Below are positions 27,043 to 34,866 of a stretch of 64,000 bases of DNA, one piece after another; positions within the stretch are counted from its first letter, which is position 1; every line of letters starts with the position of its first letter. A program made the translations under genes and the position numbers. This stretch comes from Planctomycetaceae bacterium. Its GTDB lineage: Bacteria > Planctomycetota > Planctomycetia > Gemmatales > Gemmataceae. Location: positions 62,001-126,000 of the forward strand of contig PNLP01000013.1 of the NCBI GenBank assembly GCA_013823135.1, written 5' to 3'. Below the pieces are notes generated by a model. The model had not been told where the DNA came from and ran no database searches. It was given only the letters and a program-made list of their open reading frames with translations.

Positions 27043-27954
27043 TTACTTACTCGCAGGAGTCGCATCGGCCTCCAAATCACCGAGCGCGTACTGGATGCCG
27101 GCGAGGTAGTGTTGCAGGATCGTTGGGTTCCAGAAGATTTCTTCACGGTGACCCAGCGAGCAGTAGAAGCAACGGCCCTTACCGTAGGCGTTGATCCAGC
27201 TGATCGGGTACGACCCGTCCTTCCGCTTGCCGCCAGCCTTGTCCTTCGCGTCCATCTTTTCGATGTCCATCACGAGCAGGAACTTGCGGTCCTTGGACAA
27301 CGCCGTGTCGTCGCGGAACATGTAGATTTCATCGGTGATCTCGAAGTCCTTGCCGTCGAACACCGCGTTGATCGGGCTCTTCGGATCGACAACCTTCACC
27401 GGAACCTTCTTGTGCCAGGGGTGGCTCACGAACGCCCCACCCATCATCTGGTTGTATTCCTTCCAGTTCTTGTACGTGTCGGTCGCGGAGTGGACGCCGA
27501 TCAAACCCTTCCCGCTGGAAACGAAGTCCGCGAGGCTTTTCTTCAGTTCTTCCTCGCGCTTCTTGGCAGCCTCAACCTGTTCCTTGTTGTTCTTGTCGGC
27601 AACCTTGGGCTGGAAGCAGTCGTTCGTGGTGTTCAGCATGAACACGGCGTCGAACTTGGCGAGCTTCTCGGGTTCGAGGAACGACTCGTCTTCCGTGGCG
27701 GTGACGGTGTAGGCACCGGTCTTGTCGCCCATCATGGCGATGGCCTTGGTGCCGAGTTCGATGGACGAGTGACGGAAGCCCGCGGTCTTGCTGAACACGA
27801 GAATGTTGCGGGTGGCCTTGGGCTTGGCGGGTGCCTTCTCAGGCAGTGCCATCGCGACCTTTTCGACCTGCTTGGGGTCGGCGGTCTTCTGCCCTGCCGA
27901 CGCGGCAACAGCCGTCGCCAGGCCAAGCAGAATGGGGAGGATCAATCGCTTCAC
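27043..27954 (-). CDS. Exported ThuA-like domain protein
   Basis: The protein has 303 residues with a signal peptide at 1-20. The ThuA fold (a flavodoxin/amidotransferase-like domain named from trehalose utilisation) begins near residue 48: NILVFSKTAGFRHSSI, then VFMLNTTNDCF, KGLIGVHSATDT, GGAFVSHPWH, GKGRCFYCSLGH and a WNPTILQHYLAGI end. A charged insertion around residue 120-140 (NNKEQVEAAKKREEELKKS) is helical. Such proteins are often linked to carbohydrate metabolism in planctomycetes; the activity is unproven. It is bracketed by two direct copies of one palindrome and followed downstream (convergently) by the cysteine hydrolase gene. Confidence 0.85.
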   Translation of the reverse strand: MKRLILPILLGLATAVAASAGQKTADPKQVEKVAMALPEKAPAKPKATRNILVFSKTAGFRHSSIELGTKAIAMMGDKTGAYTVTATEDESFLEPEKLAKFDAVFMLNTTNDCFQPKVADKNNKEQVEAAKKREEELKKSLADFVSSGKGLIGVHSATDTYKNWKEYNQMMGGAFVSHPWHKKVPVKVVDPKSPINAVFDGKDFEITDEIYMFRDDTALSKDRKFLLVMDIEKMDAKDKAGGKRKDGSYPISWINAYGKGRCFYCSLGHREEIFWNPTILQHYLAGIQYALGDLEADATPASK

Positions 27955-28025
27955 GGGGTTGTCTCCGAAAACGTGCGGAACAGTCGGAAAGGGTTTCGGC
28001 CGGAATGTTGTTGTATGAGCGATTG

Positions 28026-28089
28026 GGCGAGCCGCCCCGGTTACGGGGCGGGTGAATCGGAACCCGCGTCATGACTGACGCGGCTCGCC
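28026..28089. repeat. Intergenic palindrome, GGCGAGCCGC subtype, copy 2
   Basis: The tips GGCGAGCCGC (28026-28035) and GCGGCTCGCC (28080-28089) enclose CCCCGGTTACGGGG and GTCATGAC, as in the copy at 26972-27036. It separates the ThuA gene from the upstream Gfo/Idh/MocA gene, which stops at 28094 on the same strand. Confidence 0.85.
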
Positions 28090-28093
28090 TGTG

Positions 28094-29092
28094 TCACACT
28101 TCGACTTCCTTCTCGGTGCGAGCGGATTTCGCCAGGGCGTCGAGCACCTTGAGCGTCTTCACCGCCTCATCGGGGTTCGGGAACGGATCGCGGTTCTCGA
28201 ACACGGCGTGCGCGAAGTCGTCGAGCATGTGAACCATCTGGTTCTCGCCCGGCGTTTCGACAAGTTCCACCGATTCGCCGAAATCGCCCTCCTGCGAGCA
28301 GATGTGGAATGCCGCATTCTCGTCGGGGATCCACATATTCGGAATGCGGATCGTCTTCTCGGTGCCGACGATTTCGAGCCACGTTCGCAGCGGATGCGTG
28401 AAGCCGCAATCGAAGTGGGCCGTGCGACCGTCCGCGAACGTGAGCACGCCGCTCATCGCCACGTCCACCTTGTTGACGAACTCGGCGTGCGCCCACACCC
28501 GCACCGGTTCGGCTTTCATCCACCAGCGAATCGCGTAAGTGGTGTAGCACCCCACGTCAAGCAACCCGCCGCCGCCGGCCTCGGGTTGCATCCGGATGTT
28601 CGAGGTGGGGAGCCCCGTCAGATTGAAGGTGAACGCGGTCACGACCTTCTTGACGTCACCGATCGCACCGGAATCAAGGAGTTTCCGAATCTTGTGGGTT
28701 CGCGGGTGGTGCGGCCACATGAAGCCGTCCATGAGGCGAACCCCCTTCGCCCGGCAGTGTGCCACCAGCGCCGCGGCGCTGGGTGCATCGCACGTCATCG
28801 GCTTCTCGCACAGAATGTGCTTCCCCGCGTCGGCAGCCTTGCGGGTCCATTCGTCGTGCATGTGGTTCGGCAGCGGAATGTAAACCGCATCGATCTCGGG
28901 ATCGGCGAGCAAGGCTTCGTAGCTGCCGTGCGCCTTCGGAATGCGGTTCTTCGCAGCGCTGGCCTTGGCCTTGTCGAGTGAGCGGCTGGCGATGGCGCGG
29001 AGGTCGGCGGTCCTGGCGTTCTGGAGCGGCCACATCAGGCGATCGTTGATGCCAGCGACGCCGAGAATGCCCCAGCGGAGTTTCTTGCTCAT
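28094..29092 (-). CDS. Gfo/Idh/MocA-family oxidoreductase, cytoplasmic
   Basis: The protein has 332 residues and no signal peptide. WGILGVAGIND (8-18) is the dinucleotide-binding loop, IPLPNHMHDEW and LCEKPMT (the EKP motif) follow, and LLDVGCYTTYAIRWW carries the substrate-domain Gly-Cys-Tyr motif in the usual place. It is a probable NAD(P)-dependent sugar or dihydrodiol-type dehydrogenase. It precedes the ThuA gene on the same strand, separated by 139 bp with a palindrome; ThuA and Gfo/Idh/MocA genes are frequent neighbours in sugar pathways. It is divergent from the isocitrate dehydrogenase gene. Confidence 0.88.
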   Translation of the reverse strand: MSKKLRWGILGVAGINDRLMWPLQNARTADLRAIASRSLDKAKASAAKNRIPKAHGSYEALLADPEIDAVYIPLPNHMHDEWTRKAADAGKHILCEKPMTCDAPSAAALVAHCRAKGVRLMDGFMWPHHPRTHKIRKLLDSGAIGDVKKVVTAFTFNLTGLPTSNIRMQPEAGGGGLLDVGCYTTYAIRWWMKAEPVRVWAHAEFVNKVDVAMSGVLTFADGRTAHFDCGFTHPLRTWLEIVGTEKTIRIPNMWIPDENAAFHICSQEGDFGESVELVETPGENQMVHMLDDFAHAVFENRDPFPNPDEAVKTLKVLDALAKSARTEKEVEV

Positions 29093-29310
29093 GGTGGATG
29101 TCGAATGGGTGAGGAGTGGAGACGACGTGCGGTTAAACTACGATTCACGCGGGCGAGGCACACGGGTGATTTCGCTGCCAAGCCGCAAGCGGCTTCAACG
29201 AGGGTGATGCCTCTTGCGGCTTCGCGGGCGCATTCCGCGACTGTTCGCGGTTCCATCTCGCGAATAAGCTAGGCGCTTCTTGCCGTGCATTTCCACTCCG
29301 GAGTAGTTCG

Positions 29311-30525
29311 ATGGCCAAGATCAAGGTGAAGAATCCCGTCGTCGAGATGGACGGCGACGAAATGACCCGCATCATCTGGCAGAAGATCCGCGAGAAACTG
29401 ATTCTGCCGTACCTCGATATCGACCTCAAATACTTCGACCTCGGCATCGAAGAGCGCGACCGCACCGACGACAAGGTGACGTTCGAGTCGGCCGAAGCCA
29501 CCAAGCAGTACGGCGTCGCGGTCAAGTGTGCCACCATCACGCCGGACGAAGCCCGCGTCAAAGAGTTCAACCTCAAGCGGATGTATCCGTCGCCCAACGG
29601 CACCATTCGGAACATCCTCGACGGCACCATCTTCCGCGAGCCGATCGTCTGCAAAAACGTGCCGCGATTGGTCGGCCACTGGGATAAGCCGGTCGTCGTC
29701 GCCCGTCACGGGTTCGGCGACCAGTACAAGGCGAGCGAGATCCTGTTCCCCGGTGCCGGCACGGTGAAGCTCACGTACACCCCGGCCGACGGCGGGCCGA
29801 CCATCGAGAAGGAAGTGTTCAAGGCACCGAGCGCCGGCGTCACGCTGGCGATGTACAACCTCGATAGCTCCATCAAGGGCTTCGCTCGGGCGTGCTTCAA
29901 CTACGGGCTGGGCCGCGACTATTCCGTGTATCTCAGCACGAAGAACACGATCTTGAAGGTTTACGACGGCCGGTTCAAGAACCTGTTCCAGGAAATCTTC
30001 GACGCCGAGTTCAAGGCTGCGTTCGATGCCAAGAAGCTGACCTACGAACACCGCCTGATCGACGACATGGTGGCCGCGAACATGAAGTGGAGCGGCGGTT
30101 ACCTGTGGGCGTGTAAGAATTACGATGGTGACGTTCAGTCCGACACCGTCGCGCAGGGGTACGGCTCGCTCGGCCTGATGACATCCGTGCTGACGACGCC
30201 GGACGGCAAGACCGTTGAGGCGGAAGCGGCCCACGGCACGGTCACGCGACACTACCGCGAGCACCAGAAGGGGAAGAAGACCAGCACGAACCCGATCGCG
30301 TCGATCTACGCCTGGACCCGCGGCCTCATCTACCGCGGCAAGATGGACGGCACGCCGGAACTGGTCAAGTTCGCCGAAACGGTCGAGAAGGTCTGCGTGG
30401 ACATGGTCGAGTCCGGCAAAATGACGAAGGACCTGGCCATCCTCATCAGCGACAAGACGCCATACCTGACGACCGAGGAGTACCTCGACGCCGTGGACGC
30501 GGAACTGAAGTCGCGCATGGCATAA
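29311..30525 (+). CDS. icd: NADP-dependent isocitrate dehydrogenase, eukaryotic-type (type II)
   Basis: The 404 residues align along their whole length with homodimeric IDH1/IDP-type enzymes: [44 protein letters not shown] and R132 in [29 protein letters not shown] carries the NADP-binding His/Arg. It catalyses isocitrate to 2-oxoglutarate plus CO2 in the citric acid cycle and supplies cytoplasmic NADPH. GGAG lies 9 bp before the ATG. The gene stands alone and ends at a strong hairpin. Confidence 0.96.
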   Translation: MAKIKVKNPVVEMDGDEMTRIIWQKIREKLILPYLDIDLKYFDLGIEERDRTDDKVTFESAEATKQYGVAVKCATITPDEARVKEFNLKRMYPSPNGTIRNILDGTIFREPIVCKNVPRLVGHWDKPVVVARHGFGDQYKASEILFPGAGTVKLTYTPADGGPTIEKEVFKAPSAGVTLAMYNLDSSIKGFARACFNYGLGRDYSVYLSTKNTILKVYDGRFKNLFQEIFDAEFKAAFDAKKLTYEHRLIDDMVAANMKWSGGYLWACKNYDGDVQSDTVAQGYGSLGLMTSVLTTPDGKTVEAEAAHGTVTRHYREHQKGKKTSTNPIASIYAWTRGLIYRGKMDGTPELVKFAETVEKVCVDMVESGKMTKDLAILISDKTPYLTTEEYLDAVDAELKSRMA

Positions 30526-30540
30526 GGGTTGGGGTTGTTC

Positions 30541-30592
30541 TTCGCCGCTTGCGACTTCGCAGGCTGTGGCCTGCGAAGTCGCAAGCGGCGAA
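30541..30592 (+). terminator. 24-bp perfect hairpin after icd
   Basis: Arms 30541-30564 and 30569-30592 pair perfectly around a TGTG loop, 15 bp after the stop. No T-run follows on the plus strand, so it may act as an RNA-stabilising or processing hairpin as well as a terminator. CCGCTTGCGACTTCGC resembles the short palindrome near 29178. Confidence 0.65.
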
Positions 30593-30700
30593 ATTGGACA
30601 CGTCGGTCACTTCCCACAATTTTGAACTTCAAACTCCCCCGGTGAATTGGGTAAACTGCGCTATCGCCCCGTGAAACTGGGTAGGAGTAGGGTACCGATC

Positions 30701-31093
30701 ATGGGTTGGGTGGCGTTATTCGCGCAAGCAAAACCAGATCCATTCCGCGAACCCGAGGTCATCTGGGGGACCGCCGGCATTGCCGTCGCGCTTCTGGTGG
30801 GGGCGTTCGCAATCTGGTTGGTCGATCGCTGGCGCAAGAAGGCGACCGCTCAGCGTGAGGCAGCCGAGGAATTGAGCGACTTCCGGGAGATGTATCAGCA
30901 AGGCCAGATCACCGAGGACGAATACGCGAAGCTCCGGAACAAAGTGGCCATGCGGGTTCGAGAGAAAATTCCGAAATCTCCAGATGGCGTTGCGAGTGCG
31001 GCAACCGGCGGAATCCTCGCGTCGGGTGAAATTCCACCATCGCCGCAGCCCCCGGAGACGAAAGGGGATGGGTCGCGCAGCCCCCCCGTCTGA
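30701..31093 (+). CDS. Small single-pass membrane protein with SHOCT-like tail
   Basis: The 130 residues start at ATG 30701 with AGGAG some 13 bp upstream; open codons back to 30647 are unlikely. One transmembrane helix spans about residues 22-44 (IWGTAGIAVALLVGAFAIWL). It is followed by a basic helix and FREMYQQGQITEDEYAKLR, which resembles the SHOCT oligomerisation motif. The Pro/Gly-rich tail is disordered. The function is unknown. It precedes clpX by 193 bp. Confidence 0.7.
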   Translation: MGWVALFAQAKPDPFREPEVIWGTAGIAVALLVGAFAIWLVDRWRKKATAQREAAEELSDFREMYQQGQITEDEYAKLRNKVAMRVREKIPKSPDGVASAATGGILASGEIPPSPQPPETKGDGSRSPPV

Positions 31094-31286
31094 TTCCCCC
31101 ACTCTGCCCCGAATGCAGAACCCTTACGCCCTGACCGAGAAGTCCGTCGGGTTGCGCCTGTTCTCCGGAACCCGTGTCGTGCGACTGTTCCTTCGCGGTA
31201 TGATTAGCCTGAAGACGGGCAACGAACCCGTCACACGAACAACGACCCCGCCACCGCACAGCCCGTAAAGAAAGCTCAGGAAGCCA

Positions 31287-32576
31287 ATGGCTGAAAAAAC
31301 CGGTGATACGACTGGCATCCGTAAACCTCCCGGCACGGCCGGCAGGAACCGAAATGCCTACTGCTCCTTCTGCCGACGCTCGCACCGCGATGTCGGGCCT
31401 CTCGTTGAGGGGCCAGGCGACGTGTACATCTGCGGCGAATGCATCGAGCTGTGCCAGTCGATTATCGACCAGGAAAAGAAACGACGCGGCGGACCGAAGA
31501 CGTCCACGTCGAACATCCCCGCGCCACGCTCCATCAAGGAGAAGCTCGACGGGTATGTGATTGGTCAACAGCGGGCGAAGAAGGTTCTCTCCGTCGCGGT
31601 TCACAACCACTACAAGCGGTTGAGCATCGGCGAAGCCCGCGACGTCGAGATCGAGAAGAGCAACATCCTCTTCGTCGGCCCGACCGGTAGCGGCAAGACT
31701 CTCCTGGCCCGCACGCTGGCCAAGATTCTCGATGTGCCGTTCGCCATCGGCGACGCCACCACACTCACCGAAGCGGGCTACGTCGGCGAGGATGTCGAGA
31801 ACTTACTACTCAAGCTGCTCCACGCAGCCGACTTCGACATCGAAGCGGCACAACGCGGCATCATCTACATCGACGAAATCGACAAGATCGCGAAGACCTC
31901 GCAGAACGTGTCGATCACCCGCGACGTGTCGGGCGAGGGTGTTCAGCAAGCCCTGCTGAAGATGCTCGAAGGGACCGTGTCGAACGTGCCTCCGCAAGGC
32001 GGCCGCAAGCACCCCGAACAGCAGTACATCCAGGTCGATACGTCGAACATCCTGTTCATCTGCGGTGGGACGTTCGTCGGCATCGAGGACATCATCAGTC
32101 GCCGCCTCGGTCGCAAGAGCATCGGCTTCGGTGCGGTGAACGAGGCTCAGAAGGAACGGTCGCTGGGTGATCTGCTCAATCAGGTCACGGCCGACGACCT
32201 GATCGAGTTCGGCATGATTCCGGAGTTCGTGGGCCGCTTGCCGGTGCTGGCACCGCTCGACCCGCTGGACGAGGACGCGATGCTGCGAATCCTCACCGAG
32301 CCGAAGAACGCCCTGGTGCGTCAGTACCAGAAGCTGTTCGAGATGGAGGGTTCGGAGGTCGAGTTCGAGGTGTCGGCCTTGAAGGAGATCGCGAAGCTGG
32401 CGAAGCTCCGCGACACGGGCGCCCGCGGCCTGCGAGCGATCGTAGAAGACGTGATGCTCGACGTGATGTACGACCTGCCAGAAATGGAACACAAGGGGAA
32501 GCACGTCATCACGGCCGAGGTGGTTCGCGGCGAACGCAAGCTCACCGAGAAGAAACAGGGCAAGAAGAGCGCATAA
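31287..32576 (+). CDS. clpX: ATP-dependent Clp protease ATP-binding subunit ClpX
   Basis: This 429-residue AAA+ unfoldase feeds proteins to ClpP. The N-terminal zinc-binding domain has C26, C29, C49 and C52. Walker A is GPTGSGKT at 131-138, Walker B is [12 protein letters not shown], followed by the sensor region and [13 protein letters not shown] in the C-terminal small domain. AGGAAG precedes the ATG. No clpP gene or trigger factor is adjacent, unlike the common tig-clpP-clpX order. The gene ends at a hairpin terminator. Confidence 0.97.
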   Translation: MAEKTGDTTGIRKPPGTAGRNRNAYCSFCRRSHRDVGPLVEGPGDVYICGECIELCQSIIDQEKKRRGGPKTSTSNIPAPRSIKEKLDGYVIGQQRAKKVLSVAVHNHYKRLSIGEARDVEIEKSNILFVGPTGSGKTLLARTLAKILDVPFAIGDATTLTEAGYVGEDVENLLLKLLHAADFDIEAAQRGIIYIDEIDKIAKTSQNVSITRDVSGEGVQQALLKMLEGTVSNVPPQGGRKHPEQQYIQVDTSNILFICGGTFVGIEDIISRRLGRKSIGFGAVNEAQKERSLGDLLNQVTADDLIEFGMIPEFVGRLPVLAPLDPLDEDAMLRILTEPKNALVRQYQKLFEMEGSEVEFEVSALKEIAKLAKLRDTGARGLRAIVEDVMLDVMYDLPEMEHKGKHVITAEVVRGERKLTEKKQGKKSA

Positions 32577-32606
32577 AGCCAGGGGGCTGTTCTGGGGGGA
32601 ACCGTT

Positions 32607-32640
32607 ACACAACCCGGCACTCGCCGGGTTGTGTGCGTTT
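32607..32640 (+). terminator. Terminator after clpX
   Basis: ACACAACCCGGC (32607-32618) pairs perfectly with GCCGGGTTGTGT (32623-32634) around a 4-bp loop, followed by GCGTTT. It may serve both clpX and the convergent small gene whose stop is at 32639. Confidence 0.7.
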
Positions 32641-32980
32641 ACGGAATAACACCCCAACAAACCCCACCAATCTCCGGCGCAGCAATCCAGCAATATTTTT
32701 CCCAGGAGTAAGAGAACGAGAAACACATGCTGCGAGCATTTTCGTGACAAAACGTTTTATTCGGGAGATCACACTCAAAAGGCCCGATGATGACATTCCC
32801 GTCTCGCTTGGTAATGGGTTCGTCTGCAGAGCACCACCCGCGTTCTGCCAGCGCGGCGCGGGCTTGCTTGGATGTCGGTGCAACTGGCGGAAGATCGAGA
32901 AAATATACGAACGCTGCAAGGGAGATAATTGATGCGGCCGCGATTCCGATCCACTTCCGGCGTTTGGTGAGTTCGGCCAT
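32639..32980 (-). CDS. Small single-pass protein with six cysteines
   Basis: The 113 residues start at ATG 32980 with GGAGGT about 5 bp upstream. After a basic start, residues 10-28 form a hydrophobic helix (signal anchor or signal peptide). The remainder has six Cys (GWCSAD, FECDLP, TFCHEN, SMCFSF, KYCWIA, GVCWGV), which would fit three disulfides in an exported domain. No family is recognised. It is convergent with clpX. Confidence 0.6.
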   Translation of the reverse strand: MAELTKRRKWIGIAAASIISLAAFVYFLDLPPVAPTSKQARAALAERGWCSADEPITKRDGNVIIGPFECDLPNKTFCHENARSMCFSFSYSWEKYCWIAAPEIGGVCWGVIP

Positions 32981-33031
32981 CGCTACCTCCGCGTCGCGTT
33001 GTCGCAATGCTTTTGCTTGTGAGCCTTGGTA

Positions 33032-33253
33032 TTCACCCCAAAGGAGTGGGACAACATAGCCCGGGGCAAGCCGGAGGCGCCGCCCCGGGATCGCGAATGA
33101 TGAACACCCGCACCCTGAAAGGGTGCGACAAGGGCACGTCGCAACTATTGTCGCACCCTTTCAGGGTGCACAACCTTTTGCGATTTCGACCCAGGGCGGC
33201 GACAGCTTCGCTGTCTTGCCCTGGGCTATATTGTCCCACCCCTTCGGGGTGAA
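33032..33253. repeat. Compound palindromic element (222 bp)
   Basis: The outer ends TTCACCCC (33032) and GGGGTGAA (33246-33253) pair, and GGGACAACATAGCCCGGGGC near the left mirrors GCCCTGGGCTATATTGTCCC near the right. In the centre, arms 33110-33131 and 33148-33169 are a perfect 22-bp inverted repeat containing GCACCCTGAAAGGGTGC. A related CAGGGTGTGC fragment is near 51941. It is non-coding by appearance and looks like a mobile or recombinogenic palindrome. Confidence 0.75.
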
Positions 33254-33265
33254 GAACAACGTGAA

Positions 33266-33290
33266 CCTCGCTTGGCGCTCGGGCTCGGAC
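33266..33290. repeat. Solitary half-arm of the 40281-40344 palindrome
   Basis: CCTCGCTTGGCGCTCGGGCT followed by CGGAC is identical to the right arm of the palindrome at 40281-40344, but no partner arm is present here. It is a truncated or half copy of that repeat family. Confidence 0.75.
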
Positions 33291-33308
33291 CACACCGCCC
33301 ACGTCTCG

Positions 33309-33854
33309 TCACATCCATTCGATCAGCGATTGGGTCTTGATCAGCGCGAACTCGTCGGGAAATGTGTGAAAGGCCGTCACGTTCAGCCCGGAGGGGATTG
33401 CGGTCGCGATCACCACGCCCAACGGCGATAACCCCAGGCGGTTCTCCGTCTTACAGTGGAACGCCAACCCTTTGCGCGCCCCTTCGAGTGCGAGTTCTTC
33501 GTGGACGTGCGCGAACTGTTCCGGCTGCAATACTTCCAGTTGCGAACTCACCTGATACCGAACGCCCCCAGCGAAGGTACACCGCCCCGTGCGGCTCCCC
33601 TGAAATGGATGTGCCAGGCGTCGGCCGGTTTCCGGCAACTCCATGTCAGCCGTGGCGGTCACTTCCTCGATGTGAACGCGGCCGTCGGTCCAGCCCAGTG
33701 CGTGCCCGGCTTGCGTCAGCCAGACGGTCAGCGTGTACCCGTCCCGCTTCACCGTGCGGCAAAGGAGTACGTCGAACAGTTCCGGGTGCAACGGTCGGTC
33801 GTAGAGCCGAAACACCAGTTCCGCCACTTTCGGCCGGACGTACGGCAAAGGCAT
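33309..33854 (-). CDS. DUF2617 family protein
   Basis: The protein has 181 residues and no signal peptide. It resembles DUF2617 proteins known from actinobacteria and planctomycetes: PLHPELFDVL near the start and NVTAFHTFPDEFALIKTQS near the end. DUF2617 has no established activity. It lies downstream of a terminator that closes the Cys-rich gene on the same strand, so it is transcribed separately. Its 3' side faces repeats. Confidence 0.75.
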   Translation of the reverse strand: MPLPYVRPKVAELVFRLYDRPLHPELFDVLLCRTVKRDGYTLTVWLTQAGHALGWTDGRVHIEEVTATADMELPETGRRLAHPFQGSRTGRCTFAGGVRYQVSSQLEVLQPEQFAHVHEELALEGARKGLAFHCKTENRLGLSPLGVVIATAIPSGLNVTAFHTFPDEFALIKTQSLIEWM

Positions 33855-33925
33855 CCACTGTCCTCGGGATGGCGTCCTACGGGAAAGGCCTGGGTAAGCT
33901 CAATTCTACACCCGGTGGGTAAACG

Positions 33926-33954
33926 AAAAAACGGGAGCCGATTTGGCTCCCGTT
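33926..33954 (-). terminator. Rho-independent terminator for Cys-rich protein gene
   Basis: On the minus strand, ACGGGAGCC pairs with GGCTCCCGT (33931-33939 with 33945-33953) around a 5-bp loop and is followed by TTTTTT (33926-33931). It lies 31 bp past the stop at 33985. Confidence 0.85.
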
Positions 33955-33984
33955 CCATTCTGAACTGAGTTCAGAATCGCCTAC

Positions 33985-34494
33985 TTACTCTTTTTCTTTC
34001 TTGGTCACCGGGGGCATCGTCGCTGGGACGGTAGCTGGCGGAACCACGACTGCCGGGGTGGCGCAGGTCGTGCAAGCAGGAGCAGGTGCTTCGCACTTGT
34101 CCTTCTTGTGGCAGAGGCGAGCGAACAGCCCCTTCTTCTTGGCTGGTTCGCAAGCCGGAGCCGCGCACGGGTCGCAGGCTGGGGCACAAGGAGCAGCGAC
34201 AGGAGCTGGGGCCGGAGCCGCAACTACCACGCCGGTGCAGCCAGCAGGAACGCCGGTGCAGCCAGCGCCGGTGCAGCCAGCGCCGGTGCAACCCGTGCAG
34301 CCGCCCTTGTCCTTGTTACGCAGACCGAGGAAACCGCCGCCGCCACAGCCGCCACGGAAGTGGTGCTTGGCGCCGTCGCAGCCAGACGAAACCGCCACTT
34401 CGCCCGTGCAACCGCTGCAACCACCACCACGCTTGCCGAAGCTCGCCGTGTCACCAGAACCAGTGATGGCAACCATCAACACCATCCCGTACAT
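33985..34494 (-). CDS. Cys/Gly-rich low-complexity protein with GCTGA repeats
   Basis: The 169 residues start at ATG 34494 with GGAGGA 7 bp upstream; the open extension to 34548 is rejected. A short hydrophobic N-terminus (MYGMVLMVAITGSG) may be a signal or anchor. Four GCTG units (in TGAGCTGAGCTG and VPAGCTG) come from tandem 15-bp DNA repeats near 34251-34300. CAPACDPCAAPACEP and CTTCATPA add more Cys. The tail is Pro/Val-rich and ends in KKEKE. Similar Cys/Pro-rich small proteins occur in Gemmata; metal binding is plausible but unproven. Confidence 0.65.
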   Translation of the reverse strand: MYGMVLMVAITGSGDTASFGKRGGGCSGCTGEVAVSSGCDGAKHHFRGGCGGGGFLGLRNKDKGGCTGCTGAGCTGAGCTGVPAGCTGVVVAAPAPAPVAAPCAPACDPCAAPACEPAKKKGLFARLCHKKDKCEAPAPACTTCATPAVVVPPATVPATMPPVTKKEKE

Positions 34495-34866
34495 CGTGTG
34501 CTCCTCCAGGTGTGCGGGACCGCCCAACTCGTGGTGGGGCAGACCCAAAAATCCGACGTTTGAGCCGAGTAAATCTCAGCCGTGACTCACGAAGTCGATG
34601 GTAAGTAGCGGGGTCTAGTCCGTCAACGGTAAACTGGGCAAATTGGCGTGCCAGGAGAATTTGCGGCGGTGGTTTTGTTCTGAAGAATCCGATAAGGAGG
34701 ATCGGTGGACCTTATTCCGGACTTGCGTATCCTGATTTTCGTACGGCCTCCGGGTGTCCGAAGCCAACACCTGAGGGTCGATTACGGTTATGCCTCATAC
34801 CAGATCGGACCGATCCGATAATCTGACCGGAAAGTTCGCCTCAATCACGCACCCCGAGACGCCGTC
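34495..34866. promoter_or_regulatory. 372-bp divergent intergenic region with possible small ORF
   Basis: The region separates the Cys-rich gene (minus) from the five-helix membrane protein gene (plus) and must hold both promoters. AAGGAGG at 34694-34700 precedes a possible GTG start at 34705 of a 38-codon frame ending at 34821. GATCGG-A-CCGATC at 34803-34815 is a perfect short palindrome that could be an operator. Nothing else is recognised. Confidence 0.45.
34705..34821 (+). CDS. Possible 38-aa ORF with strong ribosome site
   Basis: GTG 34705 follows AAGGAGG by 4 bp, the best Shine-Dalgarno match nearby, although no longer ORF uses it. The peptide would be basic in the middle (FVRPPGVRSQ) and end YQIGPIR. 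It could be a leader peptide for the downstream membrane-protein gene at 34867. Coding is uncertain because 38 codons give little compositional evidence. Confidence 0.25.
   Translation: MDLIPDLRILIFVRPPGVRSQHLRVDYGYASYQIGPIR

Noticed and set aside
31287..32576. A clpP-clpX operon
   Set aside because: No ClpP Ser-His-Asp motifs exist in the flanking frames; the upstream gene is a small membrane protein.
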